In this document: positions 1 through 14,469 of the stretch, piece after piece
Position numbering within the stretch: the first letter of the stretch is position 1
Layout of the letters: each line of letters begins with the position of its first letter
From: an uncultured Pelagibacteraceae bacterium
GTDB taxonomy: Bacteria; Pseudomonadota; Alphaproteobacteria; Pelagibacterales; Pelagibacteraceae
NCBI GenBank assembly: GCA_902601235.1
Contig: CACKMG010000003.1
Span: forward strand, 1-56,536
Direction: 5' to 3'
Length of the DNA stretch: 56,536 nucleotides
Translations under genes and position numbers: made by a program
Notes under the pieces: generated by a model
Seen by the model: the letters and a program-made list of their open reading frames with translations, nothing else
Told to the model about the DNA's origin: nothing
Databases searched by the model: none

Positions 1-1
1 A

Positions 2-385
2 ACAACTGTCGTGTTTACTTTATTAGGTGGTGTAATGGCGATGAGAGCTGGAACAATAAAAACAATGTTCTTTGCTGGAGGGTTAATGGCTTTAACTAAT
101 CTTTTATTTGCAGTTTTGGCATGGATAGGAAAATCTGAGATATTATTTGCAATTGCTGTCATCGCTGATGATATAACAGCTGCATTTGCAACAGTTGCAT
201 TCGTTGCATTTATTTCACTTTTAGTTGATAGAACTTACACTGCAACACAATATGCATTACTTGCCTCTATTGGTACTGCTGGAAGAACTACTTTAGCCTC
301 TTCCTCAGGTGCTTTAGTTGATTGGCTGAATGGAGATTGGGGTACATTTTTTGTTTTAACAACTATTATGGTGATACCTTCTTAA
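2..385 (+). pseudogene. AmpG-like MFS (muropeptide/PAT family) transporter, C-terminal part; open at the left window edge and apparently truncated at its 3' end
   Basis: Multi-TM translation (..AVIADDITAAFATVAFVAFISLLVDRTYTATQYALLASIGTAGRTTLASSSGALVDWLNGDWGTFFVLTTIMVIPS*) resembles the AmpG C-terminal half but stops abruptly in what should be the next TM helix. The reading frame is open to the window edge. Confidence 0.65.
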
Positions 386-1021
386 TATAAAAACATTTTC
401 TTTATTCTTGAATAAATCTAAACCGGACACATAATTTCGGTTTTTCATATATTCATAATAAGCATCATCAACTACTAGTAAGACATTTTTTTTTAATTTT
501 TTTCTCAATTTAATAAGTTCATTTTTTGTTAAAAATGTTCCTGTTGGATTATTTGGATTTGCTATAAAAACTATCTTAGTTTTTTTTGTTACTTTTTTTA
601 TTATTTCTGTTACTGAAATTTTAAATTTTTTTTCTTTTGCAAATATAACATTTGCACCAACAATTTTTGCATAAATTCTATACATTAAAAAACTAAATTG
701 AGGAACGATTACTTCATCTTTAGGCTTTAGAAATAATTGACAAAGCATCTGAATTACTTCATCAGATCCTGAGCCACAAATAATCCTTTCCATGTCACAT
801 TTAAATTTTTTAGATATTTGCATTCTTAATTTTTTTGATTTTGGATCTGGATATCTAAAAAAACTCAAATTCTTTTTAGATATGATTTTCTTTACTTTAG
901 AACTTACGCCCAAAGCAGACTCATTTGCTGAAAGTTTCACAACTTTCTTAATATTCCTGATACTAGACCTTCCAGGTTTGTAAATATCTATATTGAATTT
1001 TTTAAATCTTATAGCTGTCAT
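356..1021 (-). pseudogene. hisC: Histidinol-phosphate aminotransferase (class I/II), truncated at the C-terminus (221 aa; a full enzyme is ~350-360 aa)
   Basis: N-terminal KLSANESALG, central FIANPNNPTGTFL and VVDDAYYEY motifs. The frame ends after NVFILR just before the expected PLP-lysine region (typically RTFSK). Confidence 0.8.
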
Positions 1022-1095
1022 TTTTTTAAATTTTAAGCTCTTTATAATTAAAATATCAACTTTTTATATAGTATTAGTGAATAAATTTTTTAAAT

Positions 1096-1124
1096 TTGAC
1101 ATACTAAATAACATCTTGTACAAA
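1096..1124 (+). promoter_or_regulatory. Sigma70-type promoter for the SAM-II/metX transcript
   Basis: TTGACA (1096-1101), 17 nt spacer, TACAAA (1119-1124). The predicted start is ~1130, at the 5' end of the riboswitch. Confidence 0.65.
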
Positions 1125-1128
1125 AATT

Positions 1129-1180
1129 TTGCGCTGATTTAACTGAATTGCGAGCGCTTTAAAAAAACCGCTAAATAAGT
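1129..1180 (+). ncRNA. SAM-II riboswitch (metA RNA motif) upstream of metX
   Basis: ttGCGCTGATTTAACTGAATTGCGAGCGCTTTAAAAAAACCGCTAAATAAG matches the SAM-II consensus as recalled (GCGCUGAUUUAAC...UUGCaaGCGC...GCUAAA). P1 is GCGCT (1131-1135) with AGCGC (1153-1157); possible pseudoknot pairing GCG (1150-1152) with CGC (1169-1171). Confidence 0.92.
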
Positions 1181-1214
1181 TTTTTTTCTCACAATTCAAA
1201 AATCTGCTTAAATT

Positions 1215-2333
1215 ATGAATGTTAAAGAAAATATAAAAACAATAACTATTGATAAGCCACTTAAATTAGATTGTGGTAAAACAATTAATAATTTTCCTCT
1301 TGCTTACGAGACTTATGGTTCATTAAATGAAGATAAAAATAATGCAATTTTAGTCTTTCATGCTTTGACTGGAGATCAGTTTGTTACTGGAGTTAATCCT
1401 GTAACTAATAAAGATGGTTGGTGGAGTTATGCTGTTGGTCCTGGTAAATCTATTGATACAGAAAAATATTTTGTAATTTGTGCAAATGTTATTGGAGGAT
1501 GCATGGGTTCTTTTGGACCTAGTCATCAAAATCCTGAGACAAAAAAAATATATGGTACTGATTTTCCAGTAATTACTATTAATGATATGGTAAATGCACA
1601 AGTAAATTTGTTAGATCACTTTGATATAAAAAAACTTTTTTCTGTTGTTGGAGGATCAATGGGTGGAATGCAAGTTTTACAATTTGTTAGTAATTATCCT
1701 GATAAGACTAAAACTGCAGTTCCTATAGCTTGTACTTCTAGTCATTCCGCACAAAATATTGCATTTAATGAACTTGGAAGACAGGCAATAGCAGCTGACC
1801 ACAAATGGCAAGATGGTGAATATTCATCTAAAAATACTATTCCAGATAAAGGTTTAGCAGTTGCTAGAATGGCTGCACACATAACTTATTTATCAAAAAA
1901 AGGTCTTCAAGAAAAATTTGGAAGAAAACTCCAAGAGAGAGATGATTTAAAATTTGGATTTGATGCTGACTTTCAAATCGAAAGTTATTTAAGATACCAA
2001 GGATCTGTGTTTGTAGACAGATTTGATGCTAACAGCTACTTATATATAACCAGAGCGATGGATTATTTTGATTTAGTAAAACAAAATAATGGTAATCTGT
2101 CGAATGCATTCAAAAATACCAAAGCAAAATTTTTTATAATATCTTTTACATCAGATTGGCTTTATCCAACACAAGAAAATAAAGATATAGTTATTGCATT
2201 AAATGCCATAGGAGCAAATGTGGGATTTGTTGAGATTAAATCAGATAAAGGACATGACTCCTTTTTGTTAGATGTTCCAGATTTTTTAAAAGCACTTAAA
2301 AATTTTTTAGATAAGTCATTTTTAGAGAAATAA
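1215..2333 (+). CDS. metX: Homoserine O-acetyltransferase
   Basis: Alpha/beta hydrolase fold with FHALTGDQ, GGCMGS, VGGSMGGMQ and GHDSFLL motifs; preceded by a SAM-II riboswitch and followed by metW. Confidence 0.95.
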   Translation: MNVKENIKTITIDKPLKLDCGKTINNFPLAYETYGSLNEDKNNAILVFHALTGDQFVTGVNPVTNKDGWWSYAVGPGKSIDTEKYFVICANVIGGCMGSFGPSHQNPETKKIYGTDFPVITINDMVNAQVNLLDHFDIKKLFSVVGGSMGGMQVLQFVSNYPDKTKTAVPIACTSSHSAQNIAFNELGRQAIAADHKWQDGEYSSKNTIPDKGLAVARMAAHITYLSKKGLQEKFGRKLQERDDLKFGFDADFQIESYLRYQGSVFVDRFDANSYLYITRAMDYFDLVKQNNGNLSNAFKNTKAKFFIISFTSDWLYPTQENKDIVIALNAIGANVGFVEIKSDKGHDSFLLDVPDFLKALKNFLDKSFLEK

Positions 2334-2335
2334 AT

Positions 2336-2932
2336 ATGAAACCAGAATTTAAAATTATATCGGATTTAATTAACAAAAATTCTCAAGTGCTTGATGTTGG
2401 TTGTGGTGATGGCATTCTAATGGAATTCCTTATCAAAGAAAAAAAAGTAAACATTAGAGGAATAGAAATATCAAAATCTAAAGTTCAAAATTGTATTGCT
2501 AAAGGATTAACAATTATTGAAGGTAATGCGGAGGATGATTTAAAACAATTTCCAAATAAGTCGTTTGACTATGTAATTTTAAGTCAGACTCTGCAGGCCT
2601 TTCTTAATCCAGAAAAAGTGATTAATGAACTTTTAAGGATTGGAAAACAAGCAATTGTTACAATACCAAATTTTGGTTATTGGAAAATTGGTTTACATCT
2701 TTTATTAAAAGGCACAATGCCTGTAACAAAGACGCTACCAGATGAATGGTACAACACTGCAAACATACATCTTTGTACGATAAAAGATTTTGTTAATTTT
2801 AGTAAAACTAAGAATTTTAAACTGTCAAAATCTATTGCTCTTAAAAGTGATCAACAATCATTTATTACTAATTTTAATCTAAATATAAAAAATTTGAGTT
2901 CAAATCTAGGTATTTTTTTAATAGAAAGTTAA
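2336..2932 (+). CDS. metW: Methionine biosynthesis protein MetW (methyltransferase-like)
   Basis: SAM-binding motif VLDVGCGDGILMEFL and YVILSQTLQA; adjacent to metX. Confidence 0.92.
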   Translation: MKPEFKIISDLINKNSQVLDVGCGDGILMEFLIKEKKVNIRGIEISKSKVQNCIAKGLTIIEGNAEDDLKQFPNKSFDYVILSQTLQAFLNPEKVINELLRIGKQAIVTIPNFGYWKIGLHLLLKGTMPVTKTLPDEWYNTANIHLCTIKDFVNFSKTKNFKLSKSIALKSDQQSFITNFNLNIKNLSSNLGIFLIES

Positions 2933-2933
2933 A

Positions 2934-3653
2934 ATGGAAGTAAAAATAATACCATGTTTAAATGACAATTACTCATACTTAATATTCAATAAAAATAAAA
3001 AAAATGCATGTGTTATTGATCCGAGTGAGTCTGAGCCAGTTATTGAAATAATTGAAAAAAATCAATTAAACTTAAAATTTATCTTAAATACTCATCACCA
3101 TTATGACCATGTTGGAGGAAATGAAAAATTGAAGAAAATGTACAATTCAAAAGTAGTAGGTTTTAAAAATGATAAAGATCGAATTCCTGAAATCGATATA
3201 CTTGTAGAAAACAACCAAATTTGGAAGGAGGAAGATTTCGAAGCAAAAATTTATCATATTCCAGGTCATACAACAGGTCATATAGCTTTTCATTTTTTCA
3301 AAGAAAAAAAAATTTTTACTGGTGATACATTGTTTTCTTTAGGATGTGGTAGAATTTTTGAAGGCACGTATGAACAAATGTATAATTCATTAAATAAAAT
3401 CAAAGAACTTCCTAAAAATACTGAAATTTATTGTGGACACGAGTACACATTGCAAAATGGAAATTTTTGTTTATCACACGATGCCTCTAATCTAAAATTA
3501 AAAGAAAAAATTACAAAAATAAAAAAACAGCGAGAGAATAACTTGCCGAGTATCCCTACAATTTTAGCAGATGAAATAGAATGTAATATATTTCTAAAAG
3601 CTAAAGATTTAGAAAGCTTTTCAAAATTAAGAGATTTAAAGGATAATTTTTAA
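2934..3653 (+). CDS. gloB: Hydroxyacylglutathione hydrolase (glyoxalase II)
   Basis: THHHYDHVGG metallo-beta-lactamase motif, IPGHTTGHIAFH, GDTLFSLGCGR and YCGHEYT. Confidence 0.93.
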   Translation: MEVKIIPCLNDNYSYLIFNKNKKNACVIDPSESEPVIEIIEKNQLNLKFILNTHHHYDHVGGNEKLKKMYNSKVVGFKNDKDRIPEIDILVENNQIWKEEDFEAKIYHIPGHTTGHIAFHFFKEKKIFTGDTLFSLGCGRIFEGTYEQMYNSLNKIKELPKNTEIYCGHEYTLQNGNFCLSHDASNLKLKEKITKIKKQRENNLPSIPTILADEIECNIFLKAKDLESFSKLRDLKDNF

Positions 3654-3663
3654 CTTATAAAAC

Positions 3664-3691
3664 TTGACTATAGTATCTCTCACACTATATT
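3664..3691 (+). promoter_or_regulatory. Sigma70-type promoter upstream of rplU
   Basis: TTGACT (3664-3669), 16 nt spacer, TATATT (3686-3691) in the gloB-rplU gap. Confidence 0.6.
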
Positions 3692-3717
3692 GCGTTTATT
3701 AAATTTACAAAAAATAT

Positions 3718-4119
3718 ATGTCTTACGCGGTTATACAAACAGGTGGAAAACAATACAAAGTTAGATCTGGTGAGATTCTAAAAATTGAAAAATTGCCTAA
3801 TTCAAAATCTGACACAAAAGTAGAATTTAAAGAAGTATTAGCCTACGGTGATGATAAAATAATTGAGATTGGAGCTCCAACTGTGCAAGGTGCAAAGGTA
3901 GAGGCAAATTTAATAAAAAATAGCAAAAATAGAACTGTTTTAATTTTTAAAAAAAGACGAAGACAAAATTCAAGAAGAAAAAATGGACATAGGCAACAAT
4001 ATTCTATGATAAAAATTAACAAAATTTTTTCAAAAGATGGTAAAGTCTTTTCTGAAGCTGAAAAAATTACAAAACCTTCAAAAAAGAAAGAAGAGACAAA
4101 AAAAGTAGCAAACAAATAA
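3718..4119 (+). CDS. rplU: 50S ribosomal protein L21 with a Lys-rich C-terminal tail
   Basis: [15 protein letters not shown] and [24 protein letters not shown]; next to rpmA/obgE. Confidence 0.95.
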   Translation: MSYAVIQTGGKQYKVRSGEILKIEKLPNSKSDTKVEFKEVLAYGDDKIIEIGAPTVQGAKVEANLIKNSKNRTVLIFKKRRRQNSRRKNGHRQQYSMIKINKIFSKDGKVFSEAEKITKPSKKKEETKKVANK

Positions 4120-4132
4120 GTGGTATAAAACT

Positions 4133-4387
4133 ATGGCAACAAAAAAAGCAGGTGGATCATCTAGAAACGGTCGTGACAGTGCTGGTCGAAGGCTTGGTGT
4201 CAAAAAGTACGGTGGCGAAACTGTAATACCTGGAAATATTATTGTTAGACAAAGAGGGACTAAAATATTTCCTGGTGAAAATGTAGGTATGGGTAAAGAT
4301 CACTCAATTTTCTCTGTAATTAAAGGTAAAGTAGTTTTTAAAAAAACTAAGTCAGATAGAACATTTGTTTCAGTAAAACCCAATTAA
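4133..4387 (+). CDS. rpmA: 50S ribosomal protein L27
   Basis: [29 protein letters not shown]. Confidence 0.97.
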   Translation: MATKKAGGSSRNGRDSAGRRLGVKKYGGETVIPGNIIVRQRGTKIFPGENVGMGKDHSIFSVIKGKVVFKKTKSDRTFVSVKPN

Positions 4388-4406
4388 TAGTACAACTAAT
4401 AAATAG

Positions 4407-6494
<2,088 letters not shown>

Positions 6495-6495
<1 letters not shown>

Positions 6496-7745
6496 TGAAA
6501 AATTTATTAATTAAAATTGGTAAAAAATCGAAAAAAGCGTTTGCATCGCAAATACATACAAATAAAAAAAATAAAATATTAAAAGATTATTGTTTACTTA
6601 TTAAAAAAAATAAAAAACTAATATTAAAAGAAAATCAAAAAGATATTAAGAATGCTTATAAAAAAAAATTAAAGAGTAATTTAATTGAAAGACTTGTTTT
6701 ATCTGATAAAAAAATTTTGAATATTATAAATTCACTTAAAAAAATCATCAAATTAAGTGATCCCACTAATATTATCTTGGAAAAATGGAAAAGACCTAAC
6801 GGTTTAAAAATTTCTAAAGTTTCAGTACCTATAGGTGTTATTGGAGTAATTTATGAGAGCAGACCTAACGTCACATCCGATGTTGCATCATTATGTTTCA
6901 AGTCTGGAAATTCAGTAATTCTGAAAGGTGGCTCTGAAGCATTTTATTCAAATTTTATTCTTGCAAAATTATTTAAAAAATCCCTTAAAAAGAATGGTGT
7001 AAACGAAAATTTTGTTCAATTTATAAATATAAAAAAAAGAAACGTAGTTGATTTCATGTTAAAAAAAATGAGTAGTTTTATTGATGTGATTATACCAAGA
7101 GGCGGGAAGGGATTAGTAAAGAAAATTCAAAATTCATCATCAATACCAACGATTGGTCATTTAGAAGGTGTTTGTCATACTTACGTTGACGAGTATGCGA
7201 ATGATAAAATTGCAATTAAGGTTATTCTTAATGCTAAATTAAGAAATACTGCTATTTGTGGGGCAACAGAAACTATTATTTTACACGAAAAAATAATCAA
7301 AAAAATTGGTAATCAAATTTTAATAAACTTAGAAAAAAATGGATGTAAAATAATTGGAGATAAAAAAATTATACAAAATTATGATGGTAAGATAATCAAA
7401 GCTACTGAAAAGGATTGGTCTAAAGAGTATCTATCAGCTACAGTCTCAGTAAAATCTGTAAAAAGTATTAACGAGGCAATTAAACATATAAATAAATATG
7501 GCACTATGCATACAGATTCAATCATTACTCAAAATAAAAAGTCTGCAAAAAAATTTTTAAAAGAGGTAAAAAGTTCAATTGCAATGCATAATACCTCTAC
7601 ACAATTTGCTGATGGTGGTGAGTTTGGCTTTGGTGGAGAAGTAGGAATCTCTACCAACACTCTTCCTCCTAGAGGTCCAATTGGATTAAGCCAGTTAGTA
7701 TCATATAAGTATCAAATAACAAGTAATGGAAAAGTGAGAAAATAG
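6495..7745 (+). CDS. proA: Gamma-glutamyl phosphate reductase
   Basis: IGVIYESRPNVTSDVASLCFKSGN, NTAICGATET and EFGFGGEVGISTN. Confidence 0.96.
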
Positions 7746-7746
7746 T

Positions 7747-8265
7747 TTGAATTTTAGAGGTAAAATAGGAGTCCTTGGTGGTTCTTTTGACCCAGCTCAC
7801 AAAGGTCATTTAGCTATTTCTAAAGAAGCAAGGAAAATTTTAAAATTAAAAAAAGTAATTTGGGCCATAACGGAAAAAAATCCTTTAAAGAATAAAAGTA
7901 GCACAAATATTTTAGAAAGAATTCATCAGTGTAAAAAATTTACAAAATCTCATAAGTTTATAGAAATAAAATTTTTTGAAAAATTGATTAAATCAAATAA
8001 GACAATTGATTTAATCAATTTCTTAAAAAGGAATACTAAATTTGAAATTTATTTTTTGATGGGAGCAGATAGTCTAATAAGCTTTCATAAATGGCATAAA
8101 TGGAAAATTATTTCTCAAAAATGTAAAATTTTAGTTTTTGATAGGCAAGGGTATAAAAAAAAATCATTAAATTCAATATCATTTAAAAAATTAAATGGAA
8201 AAAGTTTGAATTTTATTAATTTTAAAAAGGTCAATATTTCATCTTCTCAATTGAGAAAAATTTGA
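7747..8265 (+). CDS. nadD: Nicotinate-nucleotide adenylyltransferase (TTG start)
   Basis: GVLGGSFDPAHKGHLAIS nucleotidyltransferase motif, MGADSLISFHKWHKW and ISSSQLR. Confidence 0.92.
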   Translation: MNFRGKIGVLGGSFDPAHKGHLAISKEARKILKLKKVIWAITEKNPLKNKSSTNILERIHQCKKFTKSHKFIEIKFFEKLIKSNKTIDLINFLKRNTKFEIYFLMGADSLISFHKWHKWKIISQKCKILVFDRQGYKKKSLNSISFKKLNGKSLNFINFKKVNISSSQLRKI

Positions 8266-8282
8266 TAAGATTTAGTTAATTA

Positions 8283-8633
8283 ATGGATAAAATTTCAGAT
8301 TTAAGGCAAATCGTAATAAAAACCTTAGATAATAATAAAGCTCAAGATATCATAAGTATAGATTTAAAAGATAAAAGTTCCATGGCTGATTATATGATCA
8401 TAGCAAGTGGAACATCCTCGAGACATATCCAAGCTTTATCTGAACAAGTTTTGGAAAAACTTAAAGATAATGGTGTTAAAAATTCTAAAATCGAGGGAAA
8501 AGAGAGTACCGAATGGAAATTGGTTGATGGTATTGATCTCATTGTTCACATTTTCCATCCTGAAAAAAGAAAGTTTTACGAATTAGAAAAAATGTGGTCT
8601 GAATTAATTCCAAAAGAAAAATTAATAATATGA
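8283..8633 (+). CDS. rsfS: Ribosomal silencing factor RsfS
   Basis: DYMIIASGTSSRHIQALSEQV, EGKESTEWKLVD and DLIVHIFHPEKRKFYELEKMW. Confidence 0.93.
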   Translation: MDKISDLRQIVIKTLDNNKAQDIISIDLKDKSSMADYMIIASGTSSRHIQALSEQVLEKLKDNGVKNSKIEGKESTEWKLVDGIDLIVHIFHPEKRKFYELEKMWSELIPKEKLII

Positions 8634-9766
8634 AAAAAAAATTTTTTTCTTTATTTTTTCTATCCTACTTTTTTTTGGTAAGTAGCATTTATTCCTCAGA
8701 AAATGAAATCTATAAAAAGATAGACTTATTTGGAGAGGTTTTAGAAAAGATTAATAAAGAGTATGTTGATGAAATTAATCAATCAGAGAGTATGGACTCT
8801 GCAATAGACGGTCTTCTTCAATCGTTAGATCCATACTCTAGCTATATGTCTCCAGAAGTTTTCAATGAAATGCAAACCGAAACTAGTGGTGAATTTGGTG
8901 GTTTAGGTATCGAAGTAACAATGGAGTCTGGAGTTGTAAAAGTAATTTCACCAATAGATGATACTCCAGCTTCTAAGGCAGGTATACGAGCTGGTGATTA
9001 CATTGTAAAAATTGATAATACACAAGTTCAAGGTAAATCCTTGACTGAAGCTGTTGAATTAATGAGAGGTCCAGTTGGTTCAGGAATAGAATTAACTGTT
9101 AGAAGAAGAGGAGAAAAAAAAGCACTCACATTTTTTATAGTAAGAGAAATAATTGAAATTAAATCTGTTAAAGCTGATCTTTTAGAAAAAAATATTGGTT
9201 ACATTAGATTAACATCATTTAATGAAAATAGTGGAAATCAAATTGAAAAAGAAATTAAAAATTTAGAAAAAAATGAAGATTTAAAGGCATATATCTTAGA
9301 TTTAAGAAATAACCCAGGTGGTTTGTTATCACAAGCAATAAAAATTTCAGATTTCTTTTTAGATAGTGGAGAAATAGTATCTACAAAAAGTAGAAAAGCA
9401 TCAGAGAATAGAAAATGGTTTGCTAAAAAAGGTGATCTTACTAACGGAAAGACTTTAATTGTTTTAATTAATTATGGTTCAGCCTCAGCTTCAGAAATTG
9501 TTGCTGGTGCTTTAAAAGACCACAAGAGAGCTATTTTACTAGGTGAGAATAGTTTTGGAAAAGGATCGGTTCAATCTATAATTCCGCTAAAAAACAAAGG
9601 TGCAATTAGATTAACAGTTGCAAAATATTATTTACCTTCTGGAGAGTCAATTTCAGAAGTAGGAGTATCGCCAGATATTGAAATTGACGAAGACTCAGAT
9701 GAATTTAGAATTAAAACAGATACAGATAATCAATTGAATTACGCTATTAAACTTCTCAATGGCTAA
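8630..9766 (+). CDS. ctpA: S41 family C-terminal processing peptidase (signal peptide and PDZ domain)
   Basis: DPYSSYM, PDZ motif GGLGIEVTMESGVVKVISPIDDTPA, LDLRNNPGGLL, GSASASEIVAGAL and GKGSVQ. Confidence 0.92.
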   Translation: MKKKFFSLFFLSYFFLVSSIYSSENEIYKKIDLFGEVLEKINKEYVDEINQSESMDSAIDGLLQSLDPYSSYMSPEVFNEMQTETSGEFGGLGIEVTMESGVVKVISPIDDTPASKAGIRAGDYIVKIDNTQVQGKSLTEAVELMRGPVGSGIELTVRRRGEKKALTFFIVREIIEIKSVKADLLEKNIGYIRLTSFNENSGNQIEKEIKNLEKNEDLKAYILDLRNNPGGLLSQAIKISDFFLDSGEIVSTKSRKASENRKWFAKKGDLTNGKTLIVLINYGSASASEIVAGALKDHKRAILLGENSFGKGSVQSIIPLKNKGAIRLTVAKYYLPSGESISEVGVSPDIEIDEDSDEFRIKTDTDNQLNYAIKLLNG

Positions 9767-9768
9767 TA

Positions 9769-10245
9769 ATGATTGAAAAATTTAAAAATTTACCTCTTAG
9801 AAATGGTGTAGGTATTATAGTTTTAAATAAAGATAACAAAATTCTAGTTGCAAAAAGAATTGATAATTCTAAAAACTTTTGGCAGATGCCACAAGGTGGA
9901 GTCGATGATGGAGAAGATTTTTTGTCAGCGGCTTATAGAGAATTAGAAGAAGAAACTAGTATAAAAAATGTTGAACTTATAAAAGAATTAGATGGAATGC
10001 TTACTTACGAACTTCCAACACATTTGCTTGGTAAAATATGGAAAGGTAAATATAGGGGCCAAAAACAAAAATGGTTCATAATGAGATTTCTAGGAAATGA
10101 TGATGATATAAATTTAAAGACTGATAAACCAGAATTTTTAGATTGGAAATGGATCGATTTGAATATGATTACTGAAGTTGTTGTTGATTTTAAAAAGCAT
10201 GTTTACAATGAACTTAAAGAAAAAATCAATAAGATTATTAATTAA
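9769..10245 (+). CDS. rppH: RNA pyrophosphohydrolase (Nudix)
   Basis: LPLRNGVGIIVLN, WQMPQGGVDDGEDFLSAAYRELEEETSI (Nudix box) and QKWFIMRF. Confidence 0.92.
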   Translation: MIEKFKNLPLRNGVGIIVLNKDNKILVAKRIDNSKNFWQMPQGGVDDGEDFLSAAYRELEEETSIKNVELIKELDGMLTYELPTHLLGKIWKGKYRGQKQKWFIMRFLGNDDDINLKTDKPEFLDWKWIDLNMITEVVVDFKKHVYNELKEKINKIIN

Positions 10246-10629
10246 TTGTTTTCAAAACCTCAATTTTTTGATCTACTAAATATTTATATTGGTCACTTAT
10301 ATCTGATTGATTAGACTCTTCTTCAGCAGATTTAATAAGATCTTGTAATTTACTTTTTTCAATTTCAGCTAGGTTTAATATAGAACTAGTTAAAACTGAT
10401 AAATTATTATTTTTAAATTCAATAATGCCATCTTCTACATAAAATTTTTCTTCACCAGACCTTGATTTGATTATTATTATTCCTGGTCTCAAAAAAGAGA
10501 TAATCGAAACATGGTCTTTAAGTATTCCCATTTCTCCCTCAAAAGCTGGAACAACTACTTCTGTTACATCTTCTTTAGTAAGAAAAGATTTTTCTGGATT
10601 AACTATCTCTATTTTGAATTCTTCACTCA

Positions 10630-10630
<1 letters not shown>
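10238..10630 (-). CDS. atpC: F1-ATPase epsilon subunit
   Basis: FKIEIVNPEKSFLTKEDVTEVVVPAFEGEMGILKDHVSIIS; end of the atpHAGDC operon. Confidence 0.93.
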
Positions 10631-12926
<2,296 letters not shown>

Positions 12927-12932
12927 AATTAA

Positions 12933-14468
12933 TTAAGATTTAAGAGTTTTTTTTAGATTAGTAATAATTTCAATTAAGCTTTTTTCAGCTTTTTCCTCTA
13001 ATTTCCCAGAACTTAAAATAGAGTCGATAATTTCTGGTTTTTCAGATTTACATTTCTCAATTATTTTATTTTCAAAATCTGAAATATCTTTCAATTCAAT
13101 ATCATCCAAATAACCTTTTACACCACAAAATACCGAGATTACTTGTTCTGCAACTGTCATTGGTGAATATTGTTTTTGTTTTAAAAGTTCTGTTAATTTA
13201 GAACCCCTATTCAAAAGTTGCTGTGTAGAAGCATCCAGATCAGAACCAAATTGAGCAAAAGCTGCCATTTCTCTGTATTGTGCTAACTCAAGTTTCATTG
13301 AACCTGATACTTTTTTCATAGCCTTAGTTTGTGCTGCAGATCCAACTCTTGATACTGATAATCCAACATTGATTGCTGGTCTTATACCTTGATTAAATAA
13401 TTCTGTTTCTAAAAATATTTGCCCATCAGTGATTGATATTACATTTGTTGGAATATAGGCAGATACATCTCCTCCTTGAGTTTCAATAATTGGAAGAGCT
13501 GTCAAAGATCCTCCACCATGTTCATCACTCAATTTTGCTGCTCTTTCAAGTAATCTACTGTGTAAATAAAATACATCCCCTGGATATGCCTCCCTTCCCG
13601 GGGGTCTTCTTAAAATTAATGACATTTGTCTATAAGCTACTGCCTGCTTTGAGAGGTCGTCGTAAATAATTAATGCATGCATACCATTATCTCTAAAAAA
13701 TTCTCCCATCGCACATCCTGTATATGGTGCTAAAAATTGTAAAGGGGCAGAGTCTGAAGCTGTTGCGGCGACAATTGTTGTATACTCCATTGCTCCGGCT
13801 TCTTCTAAAGTTTTTTGAATTTGTCTTACTGTTGATCTTTTTTGACCTACAGCAACATAAATACAATAAAGTTTTTGTTTTTCATCACCTGACTCGTTTA
13901 TCTTTTTTTGATTAATTATTGCATCGATTGCCACTGCTGTTTTACCTGTTTGTCTATCACCAATAATTAGTTCACGTTGTCCTCGTCCAATAGGAACAAG
14001 ACTATCAATTGATTTCAATCCAGTTTGCATTGGCTCACTAACTGACTGCCTTGGAATTATTCCAGGCGCCTTGACTTCTACTCTGCTTTTTTTAACCCCT
14101 TTATCTAATGATCCTTTCCCATCTATTGGATTACCTAAACCATCTACAACTCTTCCTAATAATTCTTTTCCAACTGGCGTATCTACAATACTTCCTGTTC
14201 TTTTAACAATATTACCCTCTTTAATATTTCTATCGTCTCCAAAAATTACAACTCCTACATTTTCACTTTCTAAATTTAAAGCCATGCCCTTTGATCCATC
14301 CGAAAATTCAACCATCTCACCTGCTTGAACGTTGTCTAAACCATAAATTCTTGCTATACCGTCTCCAACTGACAGCACCTGTCCTACCTCAGAAACTTCA
14401 GCTTTTTCGCCAAAATTTTTTATCTGTTCTTTTAGAATTTTTGTTACTTCCGAAGGATTTATTTCCAT
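12933..14468 (-). CDS. atpA: F1-ATPase alpha subunit
   Basis: [19 protein letters not shown] and [23 protein letters not shown]. Confidence 0.98.
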   Translation of the reverse strand: MEINPSEVTKILKEQIKNFGEKAEVSEVGQVLSVGDGIARIYGLDNVQAGEMVEFSDGSKGMALNLESENVGVVIFGDDRNIKEGNIVKRTGSIVDTPVGKELLGRVVDGLGNPIDGKGSLDKGVKKSRVEVKAPGIIPRQSVSEPMQTGLKSIDSLVPIGRGQRELIIGDRQTGKTAVAIDAIINQKKINESGDEKQKLYCIYVAVGQKRSTVRQIQKTLEEAGAMEYTTIVAATASDSAPLQFLAPYTGCAMGEFFRDNGMHALIIYDDLSKQAVAYRQMSLILRRPPGREAYPGDVFYLHSRLLERAAKLSDEHGGGSLTALPIIETQGGDVSAYIPTNVISITDGQIFLETELFNQGIRPAINVGLSVSRVGSAAQTKAMKKVSGSMKLELAQYREMAAFAQFGSDLDASTQQLLNRGSKLTELLKQKQYSPMTVAEQVISVFCGVKGYLDDIELKDISDFENKIIEKCKSEKPEIIDSILSSGKLEEKAEKSLIEIITNLKKTLKS

Positions 14469-14469
14469 T

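Noticed and set aside
792-983. + strand ORF of 63 aa antisense to hisC
   Set aside because: Low-complexity Phe/Leu-rich antisense of a conserved coding region; no recognisable domain.
1350-1601. - strand ORF of 83 aa opposite metX
   Set aside because: Antisense to a strongly conserved enzyme; composition is typical of spurious frames.
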